Shown here: one piece after another, positions 1-9,669 of the stretch | Layout: each line of letters starts with the position of its first letter | How positions within the stretch are numbered: the first letter of the stretch is position 1 | Assembly (NCBI RefSeq): GCF_004331645.1 | Contig: NZ_SJSK01000002.1 | Span: 248,001-312,000 of the forward strand | DNA length: 64,000 bases | Source: Pedobacter frigiditerrae | GTDB lineage: Bacteria > Bacteroidota > Bacteroidia > Sphingobacteriales > Sphingobacteriaceae | Reading direction: 5' to 3' | Program-made: the position numbers and the translations under genes | Notes under the pieces: generated by a model | The model's input: only the letters and a program-made list of their open reading frames with translations | The model's database searches: none | What the model was told of the DNA's origin: nothing

Positions 1-999
1 TACATAACCTACTTTTCCGCTTTCCTGAAGCGCAGTTTTAGTGAGGTAATTGTATGCTTTTTTTGCCACCGGAAGATACTTATTTTCTTTAAGCAAACCA
101 TTATTAATGCCCCATAACAAACCATAAGTAAAAAAAGCAGTTCCACTAGTTTCTGGTCCTGGTGCATGTTGAGGATCGAGTAAACTCCTGGTCCAATAAC
201 CTTCAGCTTGTTGACTTTTCAGAATTGCTTTCGCCATATTTTTGTACTTGGTTAAATACTCATGGCGGTGTGGATCGTTTTTAGGCAAATCTTCTAAAAC
301 CTTTGCCAATCCTGCGAAAACCCATCCATCGCCCCTGGCCCAAAAATCTTTTTTGCCATTTGCACTTTTATGTTTTGGGTAAACATATTTCGCATCTCGA
401 TAATAAAGTTTCTCTTTTTTATCATACATGATACCATTGGCATACACAAAATACTCATAAAGTTTATCCGAATACTGCTGATTACCTGTTAGTTTATACA
501 TTTTTGTCATTACAGGCATTACCATGTACAAACCATCTGCCCACCACCAATAATCGCTTGCAGCTGTAGACATTTCATATTCCATTACCTCTTTAGCACG
601 AGCAACTTTGTGGGGTTCTGGGTTAAGATTATACAGATCTATATAGGTTTGAAAGCAGATTTGCCAATCTCCAAACAATACAAATTCATCTGTTTCGCCG
701 TACTTATATTTCCACTTGCTTTTATCGGTACTTTTTGCACCCATCCATTTGTTATGGTTGGCCCAAGTTTCTGAGTAAGTTTTGTAAGCCTCGTTTTTGG
801 TGATTTTGTATGCCTCTATGTTACCGGTATGATAAGCAGCATGATCCCAAAAAGCCCTTACCTCTGGCTTGTTATTACTTTGCCAATAGGCATTTGCTTT
901 GTTAATTGTTGCTATTACTTCTTGCGTTGAAGGAAGTGTTTGTGCAGTAGCTATTTTGCTAATCAATAGCAATGCGATAAGCCAGTTGTATTTTTTCAT
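1..999 (-). CDS. GH105 unsaturated rhamnogalacturonyl hydrolase (3' end cut by window edge)
   Basis: Secreted glycoside hydrolase of the YteR/YesR type, which removes the unsaturated uronic acid left by pectate or rhamnogalacturonan lyases. The frame is open from the ATG at 999 to base 1, so 333 residues are visible and the C-terminus is missing. It starts with a signal peptide ending near IATAQT. Diagnostic stretches are RAFWDHAAYHTGN, the aromatic WWWADGLYMVMP, FWARGDGWVFAG (the WARGxGW catalytic-loop motif) and GPETSGTAFFTYGL, in the order expected for an alpha6/alpha6 barrel. The neighbour upstream is a hybrid two-component regulator on the same strand, the usual partner of such loci. GH88 is the close alternative; the motifs favour GH105. 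Confidence 0.88.
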   Translation of the reverse strand, partial: MKKYNWLIALLLISKIATAQTLPSTQEVIATINKANAYWQSNNKPEVRAFWDHAAYHTGNIEAYKITKNEAYKTYSETWANHNKWMGAKSTDKSKWKYKYGETDEFVLFGDWQICFQTYIDLYNLNPEPHKVARAKEVMEYEMSTAASDYWWWADGLYMVMPVMTKMYKLTGNQQYSDKLYEYFVYANGIMYDKKEKLYYRDAKYVYPKHKSANGKKDFWARGDGWVFAGLAKVLEDLPKNDPHRHEYLTKYKNMAKAILKSQQAEGYWTRSLLDPQHAPGPETSGTAFFTYGLLWGINNGLLKENKYLPVAKKAYNYLTKTALQESGKVGYV

Positions 1000-1109
1000 C
1001 TTTGGAACGAAGTATTCGATTTATGATTTGGTAAATCTAAGTACAATAAATTTATTCTTTTTGGTGGGGGTGTTAATGATAATTTTAGGGGGATTATTTA
1101 ACTTGACTA

Positions 1110-4100
1110 CTATTTATCGCTCAAATTAGTATTAATGCTATACTGTTTATGGAATATTTTACGATGTTTTTTAATAAATGACGAAGGTGTAAGTTTAAAT
1201 TGATTTTGAAATTGAACTCTAAAATATTTAATATCATTAATACCTACCCTGAAAGCTACTTCATTTATATTGAGATTTGTATTGATCAATAGTTCTGCCG
1301 CCTTACGTAACCTAATGAAACGCACAAAACTATTAATAGATAAACCTGAGGTCGCCTTTATTCTTTTATAAAGATTAGAATGACTCATACTTAACTGAGA
1401 TGCCAGTGTTTTCACATTAAAATTAGTTTCCATCAGGTTATCTTCTATAATAGTGATGGTTTTTTGAATAAAGCTTTTATCTTCTTGAGAAATTTTATTC
1501 CGCTCTGACTTTAAGGTTACCTCATTATAAAAATACGATTGTAGGTTGCTCCTATTTTTAATTACACCATTAATTTTTGCAGTAAATAATTCCTTGTCAA
1601 AAGGTTTACTGATAAAATCATAAGCACCAACTTCTATCCCTTGTAACTTCAACTCTGGACTTGGATCCGCAGTTAGCAAAATCAAAGGAATATGGCTTAT
1701 TGCTGGATCTGCTTTTATTTCCCTGCAAAACTCAATTCCATTTAAGCCATCCATATTAACGTCAGAAATGATAATATCTGGTAAGTGTTCTCTGGCAGAT
1801 TCTAAACCCTCTAATCCGTTATTGGCTTTGTAAACCTTAAATTTCTGATGAAAAATTTGATGGATATAGTCTATGATTTGCTCATTATCATCTACCACTA
1901 AAATAGAATGCAAATCTGAAATGAGTAACTCGAGATTAGGAATTTGCTCATCACCTAGCTCCTCTTCCTCTGCTATAAGCTCGCTAACGTAATTAAGCTC
2001 TTGTTTATCTTCTAAAACATTCACTTGTTCTTCAACTACATCACCTTTTGGTATGGCGATAAAAAACGTTGTTCCTTCTCCAAGTACTGAAGTATATGAA
2101 ATTTTTCCTTGGTGTAGTTCGACGAAGCTTTTAACCAGATAAAGTCCAATCCCAAAGCCAATTTTAATTGAACTGTTATTCATTACCTTATAAAATTTAT
2201 CAAATAGCCTATCGCCAACTTCAATCGGTATTCCTGGTCCAGTATCAGATACCTTAATTTGTATCATATCATCAACCAAGGTAATACCCAATACCACTTT
2301 ACCACCTTTTGGCGTAAACTTTAATGCGTTAGAAAGTAAATTAAAAAGGATAATTTCTAACTTATCTCTATCTGCATAAATATAGATTTGTTCATCTTCA
2401 CACACAAATTTATAACTAATGTTATTGTTATTGGCCAAGTAATTAAAACATAAGAATATCTCATGGGAAAACTTGAAAAGGTTTATTTTAACCAATTTTA
2501 AAGCTTCATTCTCATTTTCTGTTTTCCTAAAAAGCAGTAATTGATCAACCAAACTCAACAAACGTCTCGAATTTCTATAAACAACATTTAAGTCGTTTTT
2601 CTCTTGACCGTTTTCCTTTGTGCTTAAAATATCCTTTATCGGGTTTACAATTAAAGTTAAAGGCGTTCTTAGTTCATGAGAAATATTTGTAAAAAAGTTA
2701 AGCTTCTTCTCATTCAGCTCTTTCTCTCGTTCCATATTCAAGTTGGCCAACTCAACTTCATGCTTTAAGCGGTATTGCCTTCTTCTGTACTTAACAAATA
2801 CTGCATATAATGAAATGATCGATATTAAATACGATGAATAAGCCAACCATGTACGGTACCAAGGTGGTAAAACTTTAATGATGATAATTTTTTCATTTGA
2901 TGCCCAAGCACCTTCTGTATCTGTGCTTTTTAAGTGTAGCTTATAGGTCCCTTCATTTAAACGAGAATAATAGGCAAAGTTTAGCTTGTCTATGTAATTC
3001 CAATCCCTATCCCATCCTTCTAAGTAATAGGCGTACTTAATTTGATCTTGGAAAGAGAATTCGATTGCCGAAAAATTAACTGAGATTACCGCAGCGTTAA
3101 ATGGCATAGAGATTTTTTCTAGCCCAACAACAGAAATTTCATCCTGGTAAGCAGGATCTTCATCAATTGGAATATTATTTACCCTAAAATCTGTAATTAC
3201 AATTTTTGGTACTCTCTTATTGATTTTAATGCTATCTGGGAAAAACTTATTAAATCCATTTATCCCACCAAATAACAATTCGCCATTGCTTAATCTTAAA
3301 GCGGCATTGTAATTAAACTGATTACTTTGTAAATCATCTGTAGCATAATAGTTCTTAAACTTAGCGCTTTTGATATTGAATTTAGAAAGCCCATTATAAG
3401 TGCTACACCATAAATTCCCTTTGTTGTCTTCTAAAATATTAAGGACAGAATTACTTGGTAAGCCATCAGATTGAATGTAGCGTTTCAGTTTTTTAGTTTT
3501 CCTATCCAATTTCAGCAAACCACCACCTTCAGTTCCTATCCACAATTGCCTGTATGTATCTTCGTAAATAGCCCTTATGGCAATGCCGACAGGAATATAT
3601 TGGTGTTTTTTACGGATGGGATCTATCTGTATAAGGTGGGTATAATTACCTCCCCAGAGCACTCCTTGCTGATCTTGATAAAGCGTATGGATGTCTTTCA
3701 GCCTTGCATCAAAAAGCTCGAATCTATCTAAACTACTATTATAAAGATAGAGTGCTCCTCCCTTTGTTGTACCTGCCCAAATCCTGTTATTTTTATCTTG
3801 AAAAATCTTCCAAACATTAATTTCTTCTACTCCTTTAACAGTATTAAAGCAGGTGTAATGCTTAAAGCTATTAGTCTGTTTGTTAAAACGATCTATTCCA
3901 CCATTAAAGGTGGTTACCCAAATGTTTTTCTGCTTATCATTTATAATACTGGTTACAAAATTACTAGATAATGAAGATGGATCATTTTGATGATGCACAA
4001 AATTGGTATAACTGTTAACTATAGGGTTCCATAAGCTTAAACCGCCTCCATCGGTACCAATCCAGATATTTTTATTTTCATCTTCGCAAAACGATAATAT

Positions 4101-5168
4101 GAAATTGTTGACTAAAGTATTCTCCCTAAAAGGATCTTTTTTGATGGTCCTAAACTGCGCTTGTACATTGTCTATAATATTAACCCCGCCTCTTAAGGTA
4201 GCAATCCATTTTCTTGCCTCCCTATCTTCATAAATGGCACCTATTGAATTACTGCTCAGCATTCCTTTTTCTTTAGAAGCATTCAGAAAGCTTGATTTTT
4301 TTGTTGCAAGGTCAACAATGGTGATACCACCCCCATCTGTAGCAATCCACAGTTTCTTTTGCTTACCCATACTTAAGCCCATGATGTTATCATCACTCAG
4401 TTGAACAGCAATTCGTTCTAATTTTCCAGTAGTTTTGTAGTAAGAGAACAAACCTCTTTCAGTACCGATTAATAACTGGTCTTTATTGTAGTTAATAATT
4501 GAAGTAACCGAAGTAATAGGCGGTTTTGTTAAGCCAATTTTACCCAAAGTCACATTGTAGGTACACAATCCAACATCTTTTATAAATACCCAAAGGTTAT
4601 TTTGCTGATCTATTGCAAGCCCTCTTGCCGTAAAATTAACATGACCTAGAACAGGAATTCGGTTGGCAATGTTCGAGCCTTTCTGAATGATAAACAAACC
4701 CTTTTCGTCTGTTGCAATATAGGTAGTGCCATTTTTAGCAACAGCAATTGAAGTAATAGGAGCCGTAATTTTAACTCTCCTGCCTTTATCAATATAAAAA
4801 ACCGGATGTATTTTTGAATTCGCATAATCAAAAAAAGAAACACCTTTCTGTGTTCCAATCCATATTCTATTTAAATCATCACCATTAAGTGCGGTAATGT
4901 GGTTATTAATTAAGGAATTTTCATCCCCCCATTTATTCCTGAATATTTTAAAGCTATAACCATCATACCTATTCAATCCATCATAAGTACCCATCCACAT
5001 GAAACCAAACCGATCTTGGTAAAGTGAATTGACAATATTGTTCGAAAGACCGTCTTCTACACCCAAATATTTAATAGACTTACCATTTAATTGCGCTGAA
5101 CAGTTAATGAGCGTAAAAAAGAGATAAATAAACCCTATAATCGACTTAAGAGAGTAGCTTTTTGCCAT
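1110..5168 (-). CDS. hybrid two-component system regulator (sensor kinase + REC + AraC HTH)
   Basis: One-protein sensor and transcription factor that binds an oligosaccharide in the periplasm and activates a polysaccharide-utilisation operon. Its 1352 residues show a signal peptide, a long two-component beta-propeller region (to about 700), a Y_Y_Y domain (near 710-770), a membrane segment (about 775-797), the HisKA box with NISHELRTPL (near 828), an ATPase domain with GFGIGLYLV (near 1008), a receiver starting ILVVDDNE with acceptor Asp in ISDVNMDG (near 1136), and a C-terminal AraC helix-turn-helix (1250-1352). It lies next to GH105 and a decayed SusD fragment, so its likely targets are pectin genes. 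All key kinase and receiver residues seem present. Confidence 0.95.
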   Translation of the reverse strand: MAKSYSLKSIIGFIYLFFTLINCSAQLNGKSIKYLGVEDGLSNNIVNSLYQDRFGFMWMGTYDGLNRYDGYSFKIFRNKWGDENSLINNHITALNGDDLNRIWIGTQKGVSFFDYANSKIHPVFYIDKGRRVKITAPITSIAVAKNGTTYIATDEKGLFIIQKGSNIANRIPVLGHVNFTARGLAIDQQNNLWVFIKDVGLCTYNVTLGKIGLTKPPITSVTSIINYNKDQLLIGTERGLFSYYKTTGKLERIAVQLSDDNIMGLSMGKQKKLWIATDGGGITIVDLATKKSSFLNASKEKGMLSSNSIGAIYEDREARKWIATLRGGVNIIDNVQAQFRTIKKDPFRENTLVNNFILSFCEDENKNIWIGTDGGGLSLWNPIVNSYTNFVHHQNDPSSLSSNFVTSIINDKQKNIWVTTFNGGIDRFNKQTNSFKHYTCFNTVKGVEEINVWKIFQDKNNRIWAGTTKGGALYLYNSSLDRFELFDARLKDIHTLYQDQQGVLWGGNYTHLIQIDPIRKKHQYIPVGIAIRAIYEDTYRQLWIGTEGGGLLKLDRKTKKLKRYIQSDGLPSNSVLNILEDNKGNLWCSTYNGLSKFNIKSAKFKNYYATDDLQSNQFNYNAALRLSNGELLFGGINGFNKFFPDSIKINKRVPKIVITDFRVNNIPIDEDPAYQDEISVVGLEKISMPFNAAVISVNFSAIEFSFQDQIKYAYYLEGWDRDWNYIDKLNFAYYSRLNEGTYKLHLKSTDTEGAWASNEKIIIIKVLPPWYRTWLAYSSYLISIISLYAVFVKYRRRQYRLKHEVELANLNMEREKELNEKKLNFFTNISHELRTPLTLIVNPIKDILSTKENGQEKNDLNVVYRNSRRLLSLVDQLLLFRKTENENEALKLVKINLFKFSHEIFLCFNYLANNNNISYKFVCEDEQIYIYADRDKLEIILFNLLSNALKFTPKGGKVVLGITLVDDMIQIKVSDTGPGIPIEVGDRLFDKFYKVMNNSSIKIGFGIGLYLVKSFVELHQGKISYTSVLGEGTTFFIAIPKGDVVEEQVNVLEDKQELNYVSELIAEEEELGDEQIPNLELLISDLHSILVVDDNEQIIDYIHQIFHQKFKVYKANNGLEGLESAREHLPDIIISDVNMDGLNGIEFCREIKADPAISHIPLILLTADPSPELKLQGIEVGAYDFISKPFDKELFTAKINGVIKNRSNLQSYFYNEVTLKSERNKISQEDKSFIQKTITIIEDNLMETNFNVKTLASQLSMSHSNLYKRIKATSGLSINSFVRFIRLRKAAELLINTNLNINEVAFRVGINDIKYFRVQFQNQFKLTPSSFIKKHRKIFHKQYSINTNLSDK

Positions 5169-5304
5169 TGAATGATTAAATGCTGCTATTTGGTTTCCTA
5201 AGATACATAATTAATAAACGTTACAAAGACATTTTTAAATTAACAAACTAAAATACTGTTAATCAAATAATTAAACAAAAAATTTAATATATTATTAGCT
5301 CTTT

Positions 5305-5458
5305 ATAAAACGCAAAGACACAAAATGTTCAGCAAGGAACGCTAAGCAATTAAGCCTTTCTTTGGTCTTTGCTTCTTAATCTTCCCAAGTTCCGGACTTT
5401 ACTGACTTTCGTACCTCATAAAACGCAGAGAACACAAAGTTTACATAGAGAACGTCGA
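5305..5458. repeat. two imperfect direct repeats of about 40 bp
   Basis: Copies begin at 5305 and 5418. Both open with ATAAAACGCA, continue with AGA(A)CACAAA and end in a GAACG block. They sit in the gene-free stretch upstream of the hybrid regulator. No open frame or known element accounts for them. Confidence 0.5.
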
Positions 5459-5661
5459 GGTTGCTTTCAGCTTCCCCCAACTCTACAACAGCGTAAAATT
5501 AGATTATCTTATTTTTAGTTGACCATTAAACAGGTTATTCGTTTTCTTTTAGCCATTGCTCAGTATAACCCTTCAGCCCCAAACAATCTTCCCTTTTGCA
5601 TTACCAATGAGTTAATAACTAGTGAACCTATCCTCCAGGCTTTAGCGACTTCCGGAATCCT

Positions 5662-5698
5662 AAACAAAAAGCCATCCCAGTTAAAACTGAAATGGCTT
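5662..5698 (-). terminator. rho-independent terminator of the decayed SusD gene
   Basis: Arms of 14 bases (5669-5682 and 5685-5698) surround a 2-base loop. Read on the minus strand, the two mismatches become G-U pairs and the stem is followed by TTTTTGTTT. It lies 23 bases past the stop of the SusD fragment, so it looks like the surviving terminator of a dead operon. Confidence 0.6.
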
Positions 5699-5720
5699 CA
5701 TTTATTTAATGATGATTCTT

Positions 5721-6063
5721 TTAGTAACCGTTATTGCCGAATTCTGCTGCATTGGTTATGGCATCTAGAAAATATTGTGGAATTGGGCGTTGCGTATGTT
5801 TCGCTGGATCAAAGTTTGCCGATATGGCTGGATTAGTTTGTGCAAAATAAGTTTTAATCAAGTTCCTCGGTTCTTTTAAGGTCAATCCAACGTGAATGCG
5901 CACCTGCTAGTTTTCTGCTACGTCCTTTTAAAGATAGCCCACGTTAATCTCTGCAGCGGTAGCCAACATTTCAGTTTCACGAGTAGTTAGAGCAGCACGT
6001 TTACAAATTACATTTACATAGGTCGCCGCCTTTAAAGCGTCGTTATTAGCTAACAATGCCGCT
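5721..6063 (-). pseudogene. C-terminal remnant of a SusD/RagB lipoprotein
   Basis: Three reading frames have to be joined to recover a SusD C-terminus. From about 6063 downward, one frame reads ALKAATYVNVICKRAALTTR; near 5935 the frame changes to GRSRKLAGAHSRWIDLK; a further shift near 5885 gives NLIKTYFAQTNPAISANF, then RPIPQYFLDAIT and a natural-looking stop after GNNGY. The RxRELAGExxRWxDLKR pattern and the IPQxxLDA tail are hallmarks of SusD-family glycan-binding lipoproteins. At least two frameshifts and the missing N-terminal two thirds make it non-functional. It sits beside a hybrid regulator, so a SusCD locus has probably been lost here. Confidence 0.82.
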
Positions 6064-6127
6064 CATAAATATTATTTTAACCGACGATACTTCTGGATAA
6101 TATCTGTATCGTATCTGAAAGTTAATG

Positions 6128-6178
6128 AGTCCAATATAAGTCCAGTATGTGTCCAAGTTTTTATATAAAAACTTGGAC
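6128..6178. repeat. 11-bp phased repeat array ending in a 28-bp perfect palindrome
   Basis: The core GTCCA starts at 6129, 6140 and 6151, exactly 11 bases apart, in the units AGTCCAATATA, AGTCCAGTATG and TGTCCAAGTTT. The last unit is the left half of a perfect 28-base palindrome at 6151-6178 (arms begin GTCCAAG and end CTTGGAC). Three units alone would be weak; the same layout recurs at 33.5, 34.05 and 44.9 kb with other unit sequences. Confidence 0.6.
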
Positions 6179-6535
6179 TATCAATATGTGTATTATGTAT
6201 TTATTATTGTAACATTATGTCACTGTTAGGATACAGACCCGAAGCAGTGGCGATGATGTTTAGGCAATCAGTAATAAAGAAAAGAGGAACAATAAAGGGA
6301 AATTCATAAGGTGAGACTGGTAGTTTGGTATTTCGTGAATACCGGAGTAGCTAGATTATTCGATGTACCCAAGGTAATTGGCAAACCATGGTACCTAGGG
6401 ACATAAAAAACAGTAAGACTCTTTAGAAAATCACTCATGGCTTCGCTGATCCTTCGGAGTCCTCCTAAATGTAAGTCGGGACTAGGTCGATTCGATCCGA
6501 TAGCTATGACAAAACTGCTTCGTTGAGCATCTACC
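6179..6535. other. gene-free stretch without recognisable content
   Basis: No convincing gene is visible. Short plus-strand frames occur, for example an 18-codon frame with MMFRQSVIKKRGTIKGNS near 6256-6312 and a frame with ARLFDVPKVIGKPWYLGT near 6340-6405, but neither matches a family known to me. The stretch lies between two pseudogenes and is probably decayed sequence. Confidence 0.4.
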
Positions 6536-7045
6536 CTAAATCCTAGTTAACCTCATAGGATAAACCTGATTAGCATTCCATTGTGGAACATACAAATTCT
6601 CATCATCATCTAAACAAACATCATGTGGATGCATAAAATGACCAGCTAACTTTTGCTGTGGCAACAGTACTCCATGATGGTAAATTGGTTCTGTAGCTCC
6701 TGGCGATGAAATCACTTTGTTATATTCATCTAGTATGGTTAAATAACCTGAACCAAAGTTTTGATTATCACCAGAGCAAAAAACCGCCACATAGATATTT
6801 TTACCCTTTATCACAGGCCTACATATAAATGACCCAAGAATATCAACAGTTCCCAAATATTCACCCTTAAGAGAAAACTGTTTAAAGGCATTTTCGTTTC
6901 TTGAGGTGACCAGCAATATATTTTTATCCGCATTGCGATTATCTAAAGCAATTCCGTGAGCGCAATCAAGATTAGAAGTACCATTACCCCTGCCACCAAA
7001 ACGCCTAATATATTCTCCCTTGGCATTATACTGAATTAAAAACTA
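6536..7045 (-). pseudogene. C-terminal fragment of an NHL-repeat beta-propeller protein
   Basis: The frame is open from an in-frame stop at 7043-7045 down to the TAG at 6536, giving about 168 residues without a proper start. It reads GEYIRRFGGRGNGTSNLDCAHGIAL-type NHL repeats, then LKGEYLGTVDILGSF and ends MHPHDVCLDDDENLYVPQWN followed by NQVYPMRL, the C-terminal blade typical of secreted NHL/peptidyl-hydroxyglycine-lyase-like propellers. The N-terminal blades and signal peptide are absent, so it is called a fragment. It adjoins the SusD remnant, which suggests a common decay event. Confidence 0.7.
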
Positions 7046-7085
7046 CTGTTCCTAATTTTTAACATTATTTTTTTGAGGGGTCATA

Positions 7086-7850
7086 CTAATTTCTTTCTAA
7101 ACCAGCTCTTGTTGCGGTAAGAATTTCTCCACTAGTCATGTTTTGTACCATTCCCAAAACTTCCCATCCTTTGGGATCAAATCCTAGGGGAACTGTAATT
7201 GATGTAGAGCCTTTTCCACTAGCAGAAATCACCTGTGTTGTAAGCTGCTGTACAATTTGAATATGCAAAAGCTGTTTACCACCATTTTCACCAGACTTTA
7301 CATTTACTTTGGCAGTTTTCTGGATGATTGCAATTGCCAACCTAGTAGCACTTATACTTTTATCAACCTGGTAATCTAAAACAATTTTTCTCTTTTCCAT
7401 TCTAGCACTAAGCAGCAAACTTGACGTTCTTTGTACAGCCAGCTCGCTCCTTATTGCATTTTGCATAACTCCTTCATCAGATCCAACAAATTCATATTTT
7501 CCATTCACGATTGCTTGCGGCGTGTATATCTGTCTCTTCTTTAACCAACTACCATATTGTGTCTGTCTGCTCGTATGCGCTGGACTACCAAAAGTATCCT
7601 TCCAACCTAGCTGATCAAAATAATCAACATGGTATGCCAATAGGTAAACGTCTTTGTCTTTATACTCACTTTGTAATCGAACCATTAGTTCTTCTGCAGG
7701 GGGACAACTTGAACATCCTTCTGATGTAAAGAGCTCTACAACAGCAAAACCATTTCCTGCTTTACGATCGGTCTTTGAAATGAAAGCAAATACCATCCCA
7801 GCACCTAAGGCCAGAATTACACTCATTGATAAAATCTTAATATATTTCAT
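7086..7850 (-). CDS. DUF1223 secreted thioredoxin-fold protein
   Basis: Protein of 254 residues with an N-terminal signal or anchor (LSMSVILALGAGMVFAF) followed by the DUF1223 signature VVELFTSEGCSSCPPAEELM, a CxxC pair in a thioredoxin-like fold. Later comes the family-typical HVDYFDQLGWKDTFGSP and TPQAIVNGKYEFVGSD. Members are periplasmic; their substrate is not established, although the CxxC suggests a thiol-disulfide role. Start chosen at 7850 because it places the signal peptide correctly. The gene stands alone, divergent from the Ohr gene at 8146. Confidence 0.87.
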   Translation of the reverse strand: MKYIKILSMSVILALGAGMVFAFISKTDRKAGNGFAVVELFTSEGCSSCPPAEELMVRLQSEYKDKDVYLLAYHVDYFDQLGWKDTFGSPAHTSRQTQYGSWLKKRQIYTPQAIVNGKYEFVGSDEGVMQNAIRSELAVQRTSSLLLSARMEKRKIVLDYQVDKSISATRLAIAIIQKTAKVNVKSGENGGKQLLHIQIVQQLTTQVISASGKGSTSITVPLGFDPKGWEVLGMVQNMTSGEILTATRAGLERN

Positions 7851-8082
7851 GATTTCTATTTTTTAATTGGTCAAATCTAATTTGCAATCCGCATCGTCAA
7901 TAATTATAACTGCCTTAGATGGACAGAATGATCATTAAACTAGGCATTTAAGGCATTCAATAATCATAGCTAGATCGGCAACTAACAATCCATTACAAAG
8001 CAGGCAATAAAATGGTTTTTTTAGCTCAAACTTAAAATCGACCAATTCAGGATGAATATAGTCCAATTCAGCCTTTAATTGA

Positions 8083-8113
8083 TTGAATGACTGATTGTAT
8101 CACTATACTTTTG
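8083..8113 (+). promoter_or_regulatory. candidate Bacteroidota sigma-ABfr promoter of the Ohr gene
   Basis: TACTTTTG at 8106-8113 matches the Bacteroidota -7 box TAnnTTTG exactly. A TTG at 8083-8085 lies 20 bases upstream, an acceptable -33 position. The start codon follows 32 bases later. Confidence 0.45.
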
Positions 8114-8145
8114 GGGTCATAAACAAATCATTTAAATCCAATATC

Positions 8146-8577
8146 ATGGCAACCAATAACACAACAACATCCAACAAAGTATTGTATACCGCTAAAACTC
8201 ATACCACAGGTGGCAGGGAAGGCACATCACATAGTGATGATGGTAGATTAGACATTAACTTAACAGTACCAGGCGCAAATGGTTCAGGCACCAATCCAGA
8301 ACAGCTGTTCGCAGCGGGTTGGTCGGCTTGTTTCATAGGTGCCATGGGAATTGCAGCAGCAAAAATGAAGATTGCACTACCTGTTGATAGGGCTGTTAAT
8401 GCCGAAGTAGATCTATGTAATGTTGATGGGGAATATTTTTTACAGGCACGCCTTAATGTAAGTCTTCCTGGCTTAGACAAGGAAGTAGCGCAGGCTATAG
8501 CAAATGCAGCCCACCAAACCTGTCCCTATTCTAAGGCAACCCGAGGTAATATCGATGTAGTCATCACAATCATCTAA
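8146..8577 (+). CDS. Ohr/OsmC-family organic hydroperoxide resistance protein
   Basis: Thiol peroxidase that reduces organic hydroperoxides in the cytoplasm. The ATG at 8146 is preferred over 8095 because it gives 143 residues, the usual length of Ohr. The sequence shows LYTAKTHTTGGREGTSHSDD, the first reactive-cysteine block NPEQLFAAGWSACFIGAM, and the second cysteine in ANAAHQTCPYSKATRGN. Both redox cysteines are present. The family is usually controlled by a MarR-type OhrR; none is adjacent here. It stands upstream of a secreted alpha/beta hydrolase gene, 59 bases away. Confidence 0.92.
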   Translation: MATNNTTTSNKVLYTAKTHTTGGREGTSHSDDGRLDINLTVPGANGSGTNPEQLFAAGWSACFIGAMGIAAAKMKIALPVDRAVNAEVDLCNVDGEYFLQARLNVSLPGLDKEVAQAIANAAHQTCPYSKATRGNIDVVITII

Positions 8578-8636
8578 ATTTCACGAGTAAGCCTCGGCTA
8601 TTATACGTCGAGGCCTTCACATTAAAAAACACGATC

Positions 8637-9644
8637 ATGTCGCAAAAAATTAATCACCAAAATAAGTTTCTAATAACTTTGGTTATGTTGATGATTTCAA
8701 CACTTACAAATGCACAGTCTACTGCTATCAATAATGTTTCAAACAATCCATTTACCGATATCAAACAAATAAATGCCGGCGAACTTAATGTTGGCTATGT
8801 TGATGCAGGCCCAGCAAATGGCCCTGTTGTGCTCCTGATACATGGCTGGCCTTATGACATCCACAGTTTTGAAGATGTTGTTCCTTTATTAACGGCCAAA
8901 GGTTATCGGGTAATTGTGCCTTACTTACGTGGTTTTGGCACAACCAGCTTTATATCTGAAAAAACAATGAGGAACGGTCAACAATCAGTTCTAGCCACAG
9001 ATATGATTGCCTTAATGGACGCATTAAAAATTAAGAAGGCTACTATTGCCGGTTTCGATTGGGGCGCACGTACAGCTGATATCATGGCAGCCATTTGGCC
9101 AGACCGTATCAATGCATTGGTATCGGTAAGCGGCTATTTGATTGTAAATCGCACAGCTAACCAAAAGCCATTGAATCCAAAGGCTGAGCTGGGCTGGTGG
9201 TACCAATACTATTTTGCCACAGCTCGTGGTGAAGCAGGTTACGCTGCCAACCGCAATGAATTTAACCGATTAATCTGGCAAATCGCTTCGCCCAAATGGA
9301 ACTTTGATGAGCCTACTTTCAATCGCACAGCCGCATCTTTCAACAACCCTGATCATGTAAACATTGTGATTCATAATTATCGTTGGAGGTTGAGCCTTGC
9401 TCAAGGGAATCCAAAATATGATGAATTAGAAGCCAGACTAGCAGCCGGTCCAATCATTACTGTACCCACCATTACCATAGGAAGTGATTTTGATGGCGCC
9501 AATGCTAATGGAGCAGCTTATGCTAAAAAATTCTCTGGAAAATATGCTCACAAGATCTTAGAAGGTATTGGCCATAATGTACCACAGGAAGCACCTCAGG
9601 CTTTTGCAGATGCCATAATTGAAGCCGCTAACTTTACCAAATAA
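8637..9644 (+). CDS. secreted alpha/beta hydrolase, epoxide-hydrolase/haloacid-dehalogenase type
   Basis: Hydrolase of 335 residues with a signal peptide (LVMLMISTLTNAQS). The oxyanion-hole motif HGWP is at 69-72. The nucleophile elbow AGFDWGAR puts an aspartate, not a serine, at residue 141, which is characteristic of epoxide hydrolases and dehalogenases. The acid is probably Asp284 in GSDFDGA and the base His313 in GIGHNVPQE. The substrate cannot be told from sequence. It follows the Ohr gene closely on the same strand and precedes a LytS/LytTR pair by 25 bases, so the four genes may form one transcription unit. Confidence 0.87.
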   Translation: MSQKINHQNKFLITLVMLMISTLTNAQSTAINNVSNNPFTDIKQINAGELNVGYVDAGPANGPVVLLIHGWPYDIHSFEDVVPLLTAKGYRVIVPYLRGFGTTSFISEKTMRNGQQSVLATDMIALMDALKIKKATIAGFDWGARTADIMAAIWPDRINALVSVSGYLIVNRTANQKPLNPKAELGWWYQYYFATARGEAGYAANRNEFNRLIWQIASPKWNFDEPTFNRTAASFNNPDHVNIVIHNYRWRLSLAQGNPKYDELEARLAAGPIITVPTITIGSDFDGANANGAAYAKKFSGKYAHKILEGIGHNVPQEAPQAFADAIIEAANFTK

Positions 9645-9669
9645 AACGGTATCTAGATCTCTAATTTAG

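Noticed and set aside
899..1129. Plus-strand frame of 76 codons with a hydrophobic composition
   Set aside because: Antisense to the start of the GH105 gene and ends within the hybrid regulator gene; a shadow frame.
5519..5836. Plus-strand frame of 105 codons
   Set aside because: It runs antisense through the SusD remnant and its terminator hairpin, and shows no family features.
6179..6535. tRNA or insertion-sequence remnant
   Set aside because: No cloverleaf arms or TTCRA loop, no paired terminal repeats, and no transposase motif could be found.
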